Source: a virus
Strand: one strand, 5' to 3'
IMG/VR virus record: IMGVR_UViG_3300032278_000003
Coordinates: 1-64,000 of that record
DNA: 64,000 nucleotides
Shown: positions 55,228 to 64,000 of the stretch, piece after piece
Layout of the letters: each line of letters begins with the position of its first letter
How positions within the stretch are numbered: position 1 is the first letter of the stretch
Translations under genes and position numbers: made by a program
The notes under the pieces: model-generated
Told to the model about the DNA's origin: nothing
The model's input: only the letters and a program-made list of their open reading frames with translations
Database searches by the model: none

Positions 55228-55449
55228 CTAATACATCAACTTTTTTAGATTCTTCAAGTGAGTATCAAAAGCACAAAACTCAGATGTTATATACTCAACA
55301 ACTAAACTTTGGGCTAACCCCTGAGGATCTTCAAACTCAAACCTAAACTTACCAGTAACTTCTCTAGTCGCAGACAGCAGTTGCAATCCCCTTAACATCA
55401 AGTAGGCTGAGATCGCGATGTCTGACGTTACGTACCTATTATCTGACAA
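55228..55449 (-). CDS. Small DUF5659-like protein, 73 aa
   Basis: A 73-residue protein. Its layout TSDIAISAYLMLRGLQLL, then VTGKFRFEFEDPQGLAQSLV and EYITSEFCAFDTHLKNLKKL matches the DUF5659 type (polar start, T-S-D-x-x-x-A-x-Y-L, strands with F-x-F-(E)D, then Y-x-x-x-x), found scattered in phages with unknown function. The start is TTG with AAAGG about 10 bases upstream, as no ATG occurs near. It lies between two fibre genes. It could be a small regulator or an assembly partner, but neither is shown. Confidence 0.7.
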   Translation of the reverse strand: MSDNRYVTSDIAISAYLMLRGLQLLSATREVTGKFRFEFEDPQGLAQSLVVEYITSEFCAFDTHLKNLKKLMY

Positions 55450-55481
55450 GATGATTTCCCTTTAGTCTAAATATAAATATT

Positions 55482-58400
55482 TCAGATAATGTTTATCGTC
55501 ACATGATCGTCAACAAAAAGATTAAAACCAAAAATTATGTTATTTGTCGGCTGCAAATAGTAATCGTAACTTGAGCCGCTAAGAAGCAAGACACCATTAA
55601 CGAAGACATCGATCCTTTCTGGATCGTATGATACCGTACTGAAATTATAACTAGTTGAAAATGCGTTACCAGCGGCTAAGTCTGTAGCGATTACTTGCGT
55701 TATTTTCTTCCTGCTTATGTCTAAATCAATAAACCCAGGCGAATCTGTAGTTAAACTTAGTAAGCTAGAAACACGAAAAACTTTCTCGTTAGACAAAACG
55801 CTATGGGATTCAAAAGTTATAACTGGGGAATCTCTGGGAGCAGCTCCTTCAGATATAACGACGTCTAGAAGATCATCAACTTGAACTTCAAAAGCAAACT
55901 TAAGAGTGCTAGCACCAGTCAAATAGTAATCTGCGCCTGAAGCTGCTACTTCGCTAGCTGAACCCGAATGCATCAACATACCGTTCAAAAACACATCAAT
56001 GGAATTTGGATCGTAATCTACAGCTGATAAATCGGTGCTTCCAACTGTTATATTTGTAAGAGCTGACGTTTGCGATAACGCATATACGTCTTTATCTCGG
56101 CCGCCACCGTCGCCGGCGAGGCCGACTGGACCGACCAAAGTCTTAAGTTGAGTTAAGCTGATCTTTTTAACTGCGTTACTGTCGCTAGCATCTGATATAG
56201 CTATTGAGTCTAAAAGATTACCAGCGTTCGAATCTGCACCGAGACTATTGATGTCTAAATTAAGAGTTGCTGCGCCCTGAGTTGCTCCGCCGCTAAGGCC
56301 GGTTCCTGCAACAACAGAGGTTATATCACCGCTACCGCCGGCGCCTAAATTAAGTAGCTGCGTTATAGTGATCTTCTTAACTGCGTTACTGTCACTAGCA
56401 TCTGATATTGCGATCGTATCTGCAACATTACCAGCGTTTGTATCAGCATCAAGGCTGTTGATATCTAAATTAACAGTTGCTGCGCCAGAGTTCGCGCCTC
56501 CTGAAAGACCTGTGCCTGCAACAACTGAAGTTATATCGCCAGAACCGTCGCCTCCGATTAACGTCTGGAGTTGAGTCAAAGTAATCTTTTTGCTTAAGTT
56601 ACTGTCGCTAGCATCAGCAATAGCCATTGTATCAGCTAAGTTTCCAGCATTACCATCAGCAGCTAGACCGTGGACATTGAGGCGTAAATTATCAGACCCA
56701 TCGTCTTCAAGACCGACACCAGCGATGTCAGCTGGTTCGATAGCTAACTCAGAAGAAACAATTTTGAGACCAGCAGAGCTCTTAAGATCTAGCGCAAATT
56801 CGGTGCCTGATAAGTCTAGACCATCACCAGCTGTATAAGTCGTATCCGTGTCAGTATTAACTCGAGCTTTAAGCTGAGTTAACGTAATCTTTTTAGTCGC
56901 GTTGCTGTCGCTAGCATCTGAAATTGCGATAGAATCTGCTAAAGCTCCAGCATTCCCATCGGCAGCTAAACCATTAATGTCTACAGCTAGCTCAGTAGAA
57001 TCGATTTTGAGACCACCCGTCGACTTGAGATCAAGAGCAAATTCAGTACCTGATAAATCTAAGCCGTTACCGGCAGTATAAGTTGTATTTGTATCAGCTG
57101 AAGCAATCGTAACAGCATCAGAACCAGCAACTGTTGTTATGGTAACGTTAGATCCAGGTATTAGTGTCAACGTATCAGCTGCAGAATCAGCTACTACATC
57201 ATCTTGTCCGGAAATAGACGTGACAAGAGTAAACCCAGCAGCGTCACCGAAATTACCGCTATTATTATTACCCGGATCTTCTGTTACTGTCACTGTAGAT
57301 CCGGAATCAGGTTCTACGGTGAAAGACGCATCAGTTGATGTATTTCCTGCGACAGCTGTTGCTGTAACATTCAAGGAACCAGCATTTATCTCTGAAACAA
57401 ACTCAGCAACGACATCAGCAGCTGACCTGTCTGTTCCGCCACCGACGGTTGTTGCTGACGCTGTACTAGATCCGCTATTGTCGTCAACAGTAAAGTCATG
57501 ATTTGTGGATCCGTCACTGAACCTCAATATAATATTGCTTGGAACTGTACCGTAGCTTCCCATACCAAAATTATTAGTAAACCGAACTTTTTTACCGGGC
57601 GGGCCGATAGAAATAGTTTTAAATGCATTGCTTGCGCCAGAACCACTGCCAACAAGAGTTTTAAGCTGAGTCAGCGTGATCTTTTTGCTTAGATTACTGT
57701 CACTAGCATCTGCAATAGCAATTGAATCACTTAAGTTACCGGCGTTTCCATCAGCGGCTAGACCGTGCACATTCAATCTTAGATTATCAGACCCATCATC
57801 CTCAAGACCGACACCTGCTAGGTCTGCTGGTTCGATAGCTAACTCAGAAGAAACAATTTTGAGACCAGCTGATGCTTTGAGATCTAGCGCAAACTCAGTA
57901 CCTGACAAATCGAGACCGTTACCAGCGGTATATGTTGTATTTGTATCAGTGTTAACCGCTGCTTTAAGTTGAGTTAACGTGATCTTCTTGGTCAAGTTAC
58001 TATCGCTAGCATCAGCTATCGCGATTGAATCGCTTAGATTTCCAGCGTTTCCATCAGCTGCTAAGCCATGAACATTTAGCCTAAGTTTATCAGATCCACC
58101 GTCTTCAAGACCGACACCGGCAAAATCTGCAGGTTCAACTGCTAATTCTGTAGATACTATTTTTAAACCGCCAGCAGAAGAGCCACCGGTGAACTGTGAT
58201 GCAATAGCAATACCAGCCCCACTCGGATCGTTGAAAGAGATAGTCGTATTTCCAGCAGAACCAGCAGTGGCTTGAGTTAACGTTATCGTTGGACCGGACG
58301 ATTCTCCATCAGAAACAGCTGTTATCTTTCCGTTATGACCGCCTGAGTGGTTGATTCCTGCAGTCAGCTTAGCACCAATTGCAGCCTTATCAAAATCGAG

Positions 58401-60473
58401 GCCTTGAATCTTTATGACTGGACCGGTGTTGTCTGGGGCAGAGTTCTTATCAAACGTATAATTGACCGATGTTCCGTCTGTTGATATTATTGTGATATCA
58501 GCATCATGATAATTATCAATCATCCCACCATCGCACCTAATCGACCCAACAGCAGCAACTGCTTCTTTTAAATCTACGCTAAAAGCAGTCCCAGCCAAAT
58601 CTAGACCGTTGCCGGCCGTGTATGTTGTATTAGTGTCAGTATTTACCAAAGTTTTAAGCTGAGTCAGTGTGATCTTTTTGACATTATCGCTATCGCTAGC
58701 ATCAGCTATCGCGATTGCATCGCTTAGATTTCCAGCATTACCGTCAGCACCAAGGCTGTTGATGTCTAAGTTAACTGTTGCTGCGCCAGAATTAGCACCA
58801 CCCGACAGGCCGGTTCCGGCTACGACAGAAGTAATGTCTCCGGAACCACCGCTACCGATTAATGTCTGGAGTTGAGTCAAAGTGATCTTCTTACTTAGAT
58901 TACTGTCACTAGCATCAGCAATGGCCATTGTATCAGCTAAGTTTCCAGCATTACCATCAGCAGCTAGACCGTGAACGTTCAGTCGCAAGTTGTCAGATCC
59001 ATCATCATCGAGACCGACACCAGCAATATCAGCTGGTTCGATAGCTAGTTCGGAAGAAACAATTTTGAGGCCAGATGAAGATTTAAGATCAAGAGCAAAT
59101 TCAGTACCTGATAAATCTAGACCATCCCCAGCGGTGTAAGTTGTGTTTGTATCGGTATTAACAACTGCTTTGAGCTGGGTTAACGTAATCTTCTTGACTG
59201 CATTACTGTCACTAGCGTCTGCAATAGCCATTGAATCTGCGAGAGCTCCTGCATTTCCATCAGCAGACAAACCGTCTATATCCAAATTGACTGTTGCTGC
59301 GCCCGATGTAGCACCGCCGCTAAGACCTGTTCCAGCGACGACTTCTGTAATGTCGCCACTCCCACCACTGCCGATTAATGTTTGAAGTTGTGTCAATGTA
59401 ATCTTTTTGCTTAAGTTGCTATCGCTAGCGTCAGCAATCGCGATTGCATCGCTTAGATTTCCAGCATTACCGTCAGCGGCTAGGCCATGAACGTTTAATC
59501 TTAAATTATCTGATCCATCGTCTTCGAGACCGACACCAGCAATATCAGCCGGCTCAACAGCTAATTCGGAAGATACTATTTTGAGACCAGCAGAACTCTT
59601 AAGATCTAGTGCAAATTCAGTACCAGACAAGTCTAAGCCGTCGCCGGGAGTATAGGTTGTATTAGTGTCAGTATTAACCACCGCTTTAAGCTGGGTTAAC
59701 GTGATCTTTTTAGTCGCGTTGCTATCACTGGCATCAGCAATTGTCATTGAATCAGCTAAGTTACCAGCGTTAGAGTCGGTTGGTAAGCTATCGACGTTTA
59801 AATTAACTGTTGCTGCACCAGAATTTGCACCACCACTAAGACCGGTTCCAGCTATCACACTTGTGATGTCTCCAGAGCCTCCAGAAGACTCGCTTAAATA
59901 ATCCCCAATATACAAAAAGGCTTCTATATAAGTTGGATTCTGTGCATGGTCTCCAGTCCCTGGCGGGTCTTGTTGAAATAGCACACCATTAAAATAATCT
60001 AAGTTCCAGTCCCGATCATCGAGCAATGGTATCTGAGTTCCAGAGCCTATTGTACCGTAAAAAGGCTTTGCTTCATAAGCAGTCGCAAAAGATGATGGAA
60101 TTAATTGAAGCGTTCCGCCTGTTTCATGCAAAAGCTTACCGTTGGTAAAATTTCCAGTTCCCGCTTTTGAGTTAGAAGAGTTTGCTACGTAATCATCTGG
60201 CAACTTTATCTCAAAACCATGGCGACCATCAACAGTATTCGTACCAGATTTAAAAGAGCAAGGTAAACGTAAAAACTCAACGTTGCCAGTGATAGTATAT
60301 GGAGAAGCAGAATTCGGACTAGCAGTTATTGCATCAGCGAATATAGTCGTAGTAGACATCGTGATACCAGAAGGTAACGGTTCGTTGGCTAATCCTTTAT
60401 CATTAGAAGTGTGAGCTTTGCCTGATAGCTTTTTAAGAGATATTAACCGTTCGGTTTTTGCATCATATCCCAT
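55482..60473 (-). CDS. Repeat-built tail fibre/adhesin-like protein, 1663 aa
   Basis: The N-terminus (RLISLKKLSGKAHTSNDKGL then ANEPLPSGITMSTTTIFADA) is a conserved head and is followed by a folded domain to residue 190. From residue 200 comes the repeat array: ADASDSN-x-x-KKITLTQLK in eleven copies, GDITSVVAGTGLSGGANSGA in five, plus NTDTNTTYTAGDGLDLSGTE and ALDLKSSAGLKIVSSELAIE units. Two inserted beta modules (near 57200-57600 and 58180-58560) resemble the sheath insertion. The end has two copies of the DVFLNGMLMHSG...LKFAFEVQVDDLLDVV module, which also ends the 2001-residue protein. GGAG lies 9 bases before the ATG. It is a probable long side fibre or surface filament; no enzyme motif. 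Confidence 0.83.
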   Translation of the reverse strand: MGYDAKTERLISLKKLSGKAHTSNDKGLANEPLPSGITMSTTTIFADAITASPNSASPYTITGNVEFLRLPCSFKSGTNTVDGRHGFEIKLPDDYVANSSNSKAGTGNFTNGKLLHETGGTLQLIPSSFATAYEAKPFYGTIGSGTQIPLLDDRDWNLDYFNGVLFQQDPPGTGDHAQNPTYIEAFLYIGDYLSESSGGSGDITSVIAGTGLSGGANSGAATVNLNVDSLPTDSNAGNLADSMTIADASDSNATKKITLTQLKAVVNTDTNTTYTPGDGLDLSGTEFALDLKSSAGLKIVSSELAVEPADIAGVGLEDDGSDNLRLNVHGLAADGNAGNLSDAIAIADASDSNLSKKITLTQLQTLIGSGGSGDITEVVAGTGLSGGATSGAATVNLDIDGLSADGNAGALADSMAIADASDSNAVKKITLTQLKAVVNTDTNTTYTAGDGLDLSGTEFALDLKSSSGLKIVSSELAIEPADIAGVGLDDDGSDNLRLNVHGLAADGNAGNLADTMAIADASDSNLSKKITLTQLQTLIGSGGSGDITSVVAGTGLSGGANSGAATVNLDINSLGADGNAGNLSDAIAIADASDSDNVKKITLTQLKTLVNTDTNTTYTAGNGLDLAGTAFSVDLKEAVAAVGSIRCDGGMIDNYHDADITIISTDGTSVNYTFDKNSAPDNTGPVIKIQGLDFDKAAIGAKLTAGINHSGGHNGKITAVSDGESSGPTITLTQATAGSAGNTTISFNDPSGAGIAIASQFTGGSSAGGLKIVSTELAVEPADFAGVGLEDGGSDKLRLNVHGLAADGNAGNLSDSIAIADASDSNLTKKITLTQLKAAVNTDTNTTYTAGNGLDLSGTEFALDLKASAGLKIVSSELAIEPADLAGVGLEDDGSDNLRLNVHGLAADGNAGNLSDSIAIADASDSNLSKKITLTQLKTLVGSGSGASNAFKTISIGPPGKKVRFTNNFGMGSYGTVPSNIILRFSDGSTNHDFTVDDNSGSSTASATTVGGGTDRSAADVVAEFVSEINAGSLNVTATAVAGNTSTDASFTVEPDSGSTVTVTEDPGNNNSGNFGDAAGFTLVTSISGQDDVVADSAADTLTLIPGSNVTITTVAGSDAVTIASADTNTTYTAGNGLDLSGTEFALDLKSTGGLKIDSTELAVDINGLAADGNAGALADSIAISDASDSNATKKITLTQLKARVNTDTDTTYTAGDGLDLSGTEFALDLKSSAGLKIVSSELAIEPADIAGVGLEDDGSDNLRLNVHGLAADGNAGNLADTMAIADASDSNLSKKITLTQLQTLIGGDGSGDITSVVAGTGLSGGANSGAATVNLDINSLDADTNAGNVADTIAISDASDSNAVKKITITQLLNLGAGGSGDITSVVAGTGLSGGATQGAATLNLDINSLGADSNAGNLLDSIAISDASDSNAVKKISLTQLKTLVGPVGLAGDGGGRDKDVYALSQTSALTNITVGSTDLSAVDYDPNSIDVFLNGMLMHSGSASEVAASGADYYLTGASTLKFAFEVQVDDLLDVVISEGAAPRDSPVITFESHSVLSNEKVFRVSSLLSLTTDSPGFIDLDISRKKITQVIATDLAAGNAFSTSYNFSTVSYDPERIDVFVNGVLLLSGSSYDYYLQPTNNIIFGFNLFVDDHVTINII

Positions 60474-60476
60474 CCA

Positions 60477-63400
60477 CTAACTCCAAGAAACCGACATTTG
60501 AGTTATATTGCCAGTCCACGTCTTATCCGCAACTATCTTAATTAGTATATACTCATTATTATCAACAAATTTAGTACCAAAAGTAACCTCATTCGTTGCG
60601 TTAAGGGAACTATCAAGAGAACCAACCAGAGCACCGGCGTTGTCTCCGTTCTGGCCTGAAGCAAAAGCTTTTGCTGTATCCATCCAGCCCGTTGTCTGAT
60701 CGGCACTTGAGTGGGATATCTTGGCAAAAACTTGTATTTTGTTACTAGATCCTAATGCTTCAGTATTTTGAACAATCGTACCGGTACCGTTAATTGTTAA
60801 ATCGAAGTTTGTTTTTGAAGCGCCCGAAGTATTCTTGAACCACCTTATGTATTCACGAGTTGCGTTAGTTAACGAACCGTAATCCGGATTACCATTAGGA
60901 GCAATGATTGTTCCGCTTTGACCAGAATCTCTAAAATCTCCAAGATTTCCGGATGGGCCGACTTTCTGCGGAGATCTTAATTTACCATCATAAACAATCA
61001 AACCGGTATTGTGAGCAGCGTCTGCACCGTCCATCGATGTTGCGCTGTTCCAGTCGTTGCTGCCACCAGAGACATGCGCTTGAGTCGTATACGATGTTGT
61101 ACCAGCTTTGAGCCTCTTAGCTTCTCCGTTAAAATACTCAGTCGTATTTGTAGAGTTGTCTGTGAAGTTTGCTACTAACAATTCAGCGCTTGATGTCGAG
61201 CTTGTTGTTGTATTACCCTCCAACGGATGATGAACTCTGCCTGTTAGAGTCACGGAATATGCTGTTTCACCCGGTATTGATGTTCCCTGGTCAAAAGAGA
61301 ATGTTGCTTGCACCACTAAGTCATCATCGTAAGCATCCGAAACGCCTGTATCAAGGGCGGGGAGAGTTCTTGATGCAGCATTAACTGTTGAATTTGTAAC
61401 ACCGTCACCAGTCGCAGCGATTGAAGTTACAGTGCTGTTTGTCGTAGTCGGAAAACTAATCGCTGATGCGCTGCTACTGTACACGTATTTATAAAGGTTA
61501 GCAACTGTAAAATCGAAACGGCCAGTTGGAGATATGAAATAAGTAACTCCAGAGCATTGGTAAGTTGAACCCGAAGTAAAATTACCAACAGCAACACCAG
61601 AAAAAGATATTGTCGGATTAGAATCATCGTTGACCCACTCAGCATAATCTGATGCATGGTCCGAGCCGTCAACGCTATGAATCACCCGAACATAATTCCA
61701 GCCGTTTCGTTGTGCTGCAATTGCAACTTGAAACTGTCCTGTTCGATAAAACCTTGTATAGTCTGGTAGGTTGTTGTTATCTTCACCAACAGTTGCAGCG
61801 CTTAAATTAATAAAACCAGAACCGCTTGTCAAACTGCTACCAGATCCAAATGATGTTAAATCTGCGGTATGTATTACGCTTCCGTTAACTTCAAGCTTAA
61901 GAGAACCTTGGTGTGCTTTACCGCTACCGAAAGCATTTGCTGGATAGTTATTTCCGCTAGCTGAAGTGCTCTCATTTATGTCGCCCGATATAACTTGCCC
62001 CTTGTTGAATATAGCCCTTCTATCACTAGATAAGTTATACGCTCCATTCGCGTTAACTGCGGAAAAACCAGCTGCAGTAGAGACTGCCGTGTAGCCACCC
62101 TTCGTTAAGGTTGCTCCAAAGCTTAGTTTCCCATTTACACCGGATTGATTACAATCAATATCGTTAACATTCGGTGATGCATTTACTGCATTAACGGCCC
62201 CAAATGTAACTGCAAAGCTGTCTAGGTAACCAGACCAATCATCGTCTGTCACAATCTTCGCCACAACCCACTCGTCCGTCCCAACTTCCACCGTTCCGAA
62301 TGTGATGTTGTTTGTCATAGCGTTCGATGTATCTACAGCACCGATAGCACAGCCGGCATTCTCAGTAACAGTATTGTAAGAAAACGCAGTCTTTGCATCA
62401 AGCCAGTCAGTGGTGTTACCAGCACCATCAGATGGCATCTTAAAGTATAGCCTAAATTTATTGTTAGCACCGACCGCGTCGCCGTTCGCCACGAGCGTCA
62501 CAGACCCCGCGATTGTGTAACTTAAATCGCGTTTTGCAGCGCCAGCATTCTTGAACTTCCTGTAATAAGTCCTGAGCCCAGTCGCTGCTGAATAATTTGG
62601 GTTACTATCTGGTCCGTTCGCGAGAGAACCGCCATCGGATGTGTTTCTAAAATCACCCGAGTTCAGAGTGTTCTTTGGTGCATAGAGTCTTTCTCTGTAA
62701 ACTTGCAAGCCATCACCGTGAGTTCCACCACCGACTAAGCTTGTCGCAGGATTCCAATTTAGAGATCCACCGGTTACGTCTGATTGATTCGCGTATGCAT
62801 CCAATTGTAACCTATAAGCTTCTCTCTGAAAAGTCTCTGAGGTGACTGTAGCTGTATCTGACACATTATATAACAGTATCCCCGATGCGGAAGATTGGCC
62901 AGAGTTGTTAAGGTTGTTTTTTATGGGATGAGAGACAGTCACGCCAGCAGTTATTGAACCACCCAGGATATAATTTGCTGCGACTGAATCTGTCTCGTTT
63001 ATAACAATTTGCTTAAGATGATTTTCTCCACCACCGATTGCAGCTTTCGCTACATTACTGATGTTATATGTTACGCCTGATCTTGTTCCTGCATTAGACG
63101 TAGTAAAACTAGTTGCTGTCGTATCGTAGACGTATCGATAAGCATTAGAAACTGTCACTTGGTACTGAGCGTTACCACCGGTAAAATACGTGACGCCAGA
63201 AATCTGTAACGAGCCAGTACCAGTAAAAGCCAACGAGTTGCTAGCAGCAGCCAGTGCGTTGGCGTCCGGATCATTGACCCACTCAACATAATTTGTCACG
63301 ACTGTTACGCCTTTGACGTGCTTGACACGAGCGTAATTCCAACCGTTTTTCTGACCTACCGCGCCGGTCGTTGCGACTTTCCACTTGCCTGTCCTGTGTT

Positions 63401-64000
63401 TAAAATTATCAAACGATGTTCCGTTATCGAAGGTACCCGATTTTACAGCTGACACGTTTATAAAACCCGAACCCTCATAATCGCCCGCAGCATTTACGTG
63501 GGTACCTGATCCGGATCCCGGGACGCCGCCACCAGTAGAACCTGAAGTTAAGTCAAGCGTGTATATGTCTACTCCGTTTAATTCTAAGACTAACGAACCG
63601 ACATTGGCATCACCGAAAGAATTAGCGACGTAATTAGTCTCGTTACTTGGGGTAGTTACGTCGGCGGGAATGTCTTCGTTCAAATCACCAATTAAATCGC
63701 TAGCGCCATTATAAACTGCAGCTCGTAAATTATTTGAACTAGTCGCAGTCGCATAATCCCCGTTCACGTCAACAGCTGCTCCAATTCCGGCGGAAGCTGC
63801 TACATTGACATACGCCGGGGAAGCTGCAGACTGGTCGTTGCTTGTACCAAACGAAAGTTTGACATCCGTACCATCTGAGTTGACATCAACATCATCTAAA
63901 TCTGGAGCTGGCGCTGGAACCAAAAGCTTAAGGATCTCGTTAAACCTATCAACAGGAGTACCAACGGGAGTTGATGTCGTAAAATCGGTAAAAAGACCAT
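60477..64000 (-). CDS. Large virion protein with duplicated 560-residue unit (5' end outside window)
   Basis: The frame is open to base 64000, so the start lies outside; about 1173 residues are visible. An apparent start at 63923 is a TTG inside the frame, and the preceding codons read TPVGTPVDRFNEILKLLVPA then PAPDLDDVDVNSDG, a sequence that continues naturally. The protein consists of two similar units of about 560 residues. Each has KLSFG, a Gly/Ala-rich part, (G)SLxLE-(V/L)NG-(V/S)-I, SGFINxSA, a (K/Q)xxVA strand, NGWNYxRVxH...YxEWVND, and later PNxNPxY, RxxxRxFKN and TGxxDxxxAF. It ends ITQMSVSWS. Thr/Ser/Asn richness and repeats suggest a fibre or surface protein. It starts the fibre block. 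Confidence 0.8.
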   Translation of the reverse strand, partial: GLFTDFTTSTPVGTPVDRFNEILKLLVPAPAPDLDDVDVNSDGTDVKLSFGTSNDQSAASPAYVNVAASAGIGAAVDVNGDYATATSSNNLRAAVYNGASDLIGDLNEDIPADVTTPSNETNYVANSFGDANVGSLVLELNGVDIYTLDLTSGSTGGGVPGSGSGTHVNAAGDYEGSGFINVSAVKSGTFDNGTSFDNFKHRTGKWKVATTGAVGQKNGWNYARVKHVKGVTVVTNYVEWVNDPDANALAAASNSLAFTGTGSLQISGVTYFTGGNAQYQVTVSNAYRYVYDTTATSFTTSNAGTRSGVTYNISNVAKAAIGGGENHLKQIVINETDSVAANYILGGSITAGVTVSHPIKNNLNNSGQSSASGILLYNVSDTATVTSETFQREAYRLQLDAYANQSDVTGGSLNWNPATSLVGGGTHGDGLQVYRERLYAPKNTLNSGDFRNTSDGGSLANGPDSNPNYSAATGLRTYYRKFKNAGAAKRDLSYTIAGSVTLVANGDAVGANNKFRLYFKMPSDGAGNTTDWLDAKTAFSYNTVTENAGCAIGAVDTSNAMTNNITFGTVEVGTDEWVVAKIVTDDDWSGYLDSFAVTFGAVNAVNASPNVNDIDCNQSGVNGKLSFGATLTKGGYTAVSTAAGFSAVNANGAYNLSSDRRAIFNKGQVISGDINESTSASGNNYPANAFGSGKAHQGSLKLEVNGSVIHTADLTSFGSGSSLTSGSGFINLSAATVGEDNNNLPDYTRFYRTGQFQVAIAAQRNGWNYVRVIHSVDGSDHASDYAEWVNDDSNPTISFSGVAVGNFTSGSTYQCSGVTYFISPTGRFDFTVANLYKYVYSSSASAISFPTTTNSTVTSIAATGDGVTNSTVNAASRTLPALDTGVSDAYDDDLVVQATFSFDQGTSIPGETAYSVTLTGRVHHPLEGNTTTSSTSSAELLVANFTDNSTNTTEYFNGEAKRLKAGTTSYTTQAHVSGGSNDWNSATSMDGADAAHNTGLIVYDGKLRSPQKVGPSGNLGDFRDSGQSGTIIAPNGNPDYGSLTNATREYIRWFKNTSGASKTNFDLTINGTGTIVQNTEALGSSNKIQVFAKISHSSADQTTGWMDTAKAFASGQNGDNAGALVGSLDSSLNATNEVTFGTKFVDNNEYILIKIVADKTWTGNITQMSVSWS

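Noticed and set aside
55482-60473. Regular repeats suggestive of a CRISPR array or satellite DNA
   Set aside because: The repeats stay in frame, vary at silent positions and encode a continuous protein. There are no short constant repeats with unique spacers.
63921-63923. TTG as the true start of the gene at the right edge
   Set aside because: The frame continues upstream to base 64000 with a sensible sequence and no ribosome site before the TTG, so the gene is cut by the window edge.
1-64000. tRNA genes, integrase, insertion sequences or attachment sites
   Set aside because: I looked in all gaps; the longest is 242 bases and none holds a cloverleaf-like segment. No recombinase or transposase motif appears in any gene.

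Overview
The window is part of the genome of a large contractile-tailed double-stranded DNA phage (Caudoviricetes, myovirus morphology). Every convincing gene lies on the minus strand, so transcription runs from high to low coordinates. Coding density is very high and the longest gene-free stretch is 242 bases. The head and neck genes match the T4-type morphogenesis set (terminase, portal, prohead protease, scaffold, capsid, neck gp13/gp14/gp15-like, sheath) in motif and order. Many proteins are much larger than their T4 counterparts: a 1410-residue sheath, a 2592-residue virion protein and repeat fibres of 1663 and 2001 residues. No tRNA, rRNA, CRISPR array, integrase or insertion sequence was seen. 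The host cannot be read from the sequence. The long modular fibres and repeated beta modules recall marine phages, but that is only an impression.

Layout in transcription order, right to left. (1) 64000-48980: three very large repeat-rich fibre or adhesin-like genes (the first cut by the window edge) with a small DUF5659-like gene among them; the block ends at a strong intrinsic terminator at 48909-48942. (2) 48850-27646: a coiled-coil protein and seven tail or baseplate-associated virion proteins, several sharing terminal modules, LamG-like domains or fibronectin-like strands, and including the 2592-residue giant. (3) 27630-22705: a compact DNA-metabolism island with a RuvC-like resolvase, a DnaG-type primase, a single-chain Mre11-Rad50 (SbcD-SbcC) fusion and a small zinc-site protein. 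(4) 22696-11398: DNA packaging and head building, with a conserved small protein, large terminase, portal, a conserved portal neighbour, prohead protease, a run of small core or decoration candidates, scaffold and major capsid protein, closed by a second intrinsic terminator at 11344-11376. (5) 11276-8198: a P-loop zeta-toxin-like kinase, a small coiled-coil protein and three tandem paralogues of about 110 residues. (6) 8115-1: neck proteins, sheath terminator and two sheath paralogues, the last running off the left edge.

The proteins would work together as follows. Scaffold, portal and capsid assemble a prohead that the protease matures. Terminase fills it with DNA processed by the resolvase and Mre11-Rad50 enzyme. 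Neck proteins join it to a sheathed tail carrying the baseplate and fibre proteins. Three proteins around the capsid genes share a C-terminal W-x-x-L-A peptide, and the kinase has an L-R-E/A sequence like one in the capsid protein. This suggests a set of proteins, including an enzyme, targeted to and processed inside the prohead.
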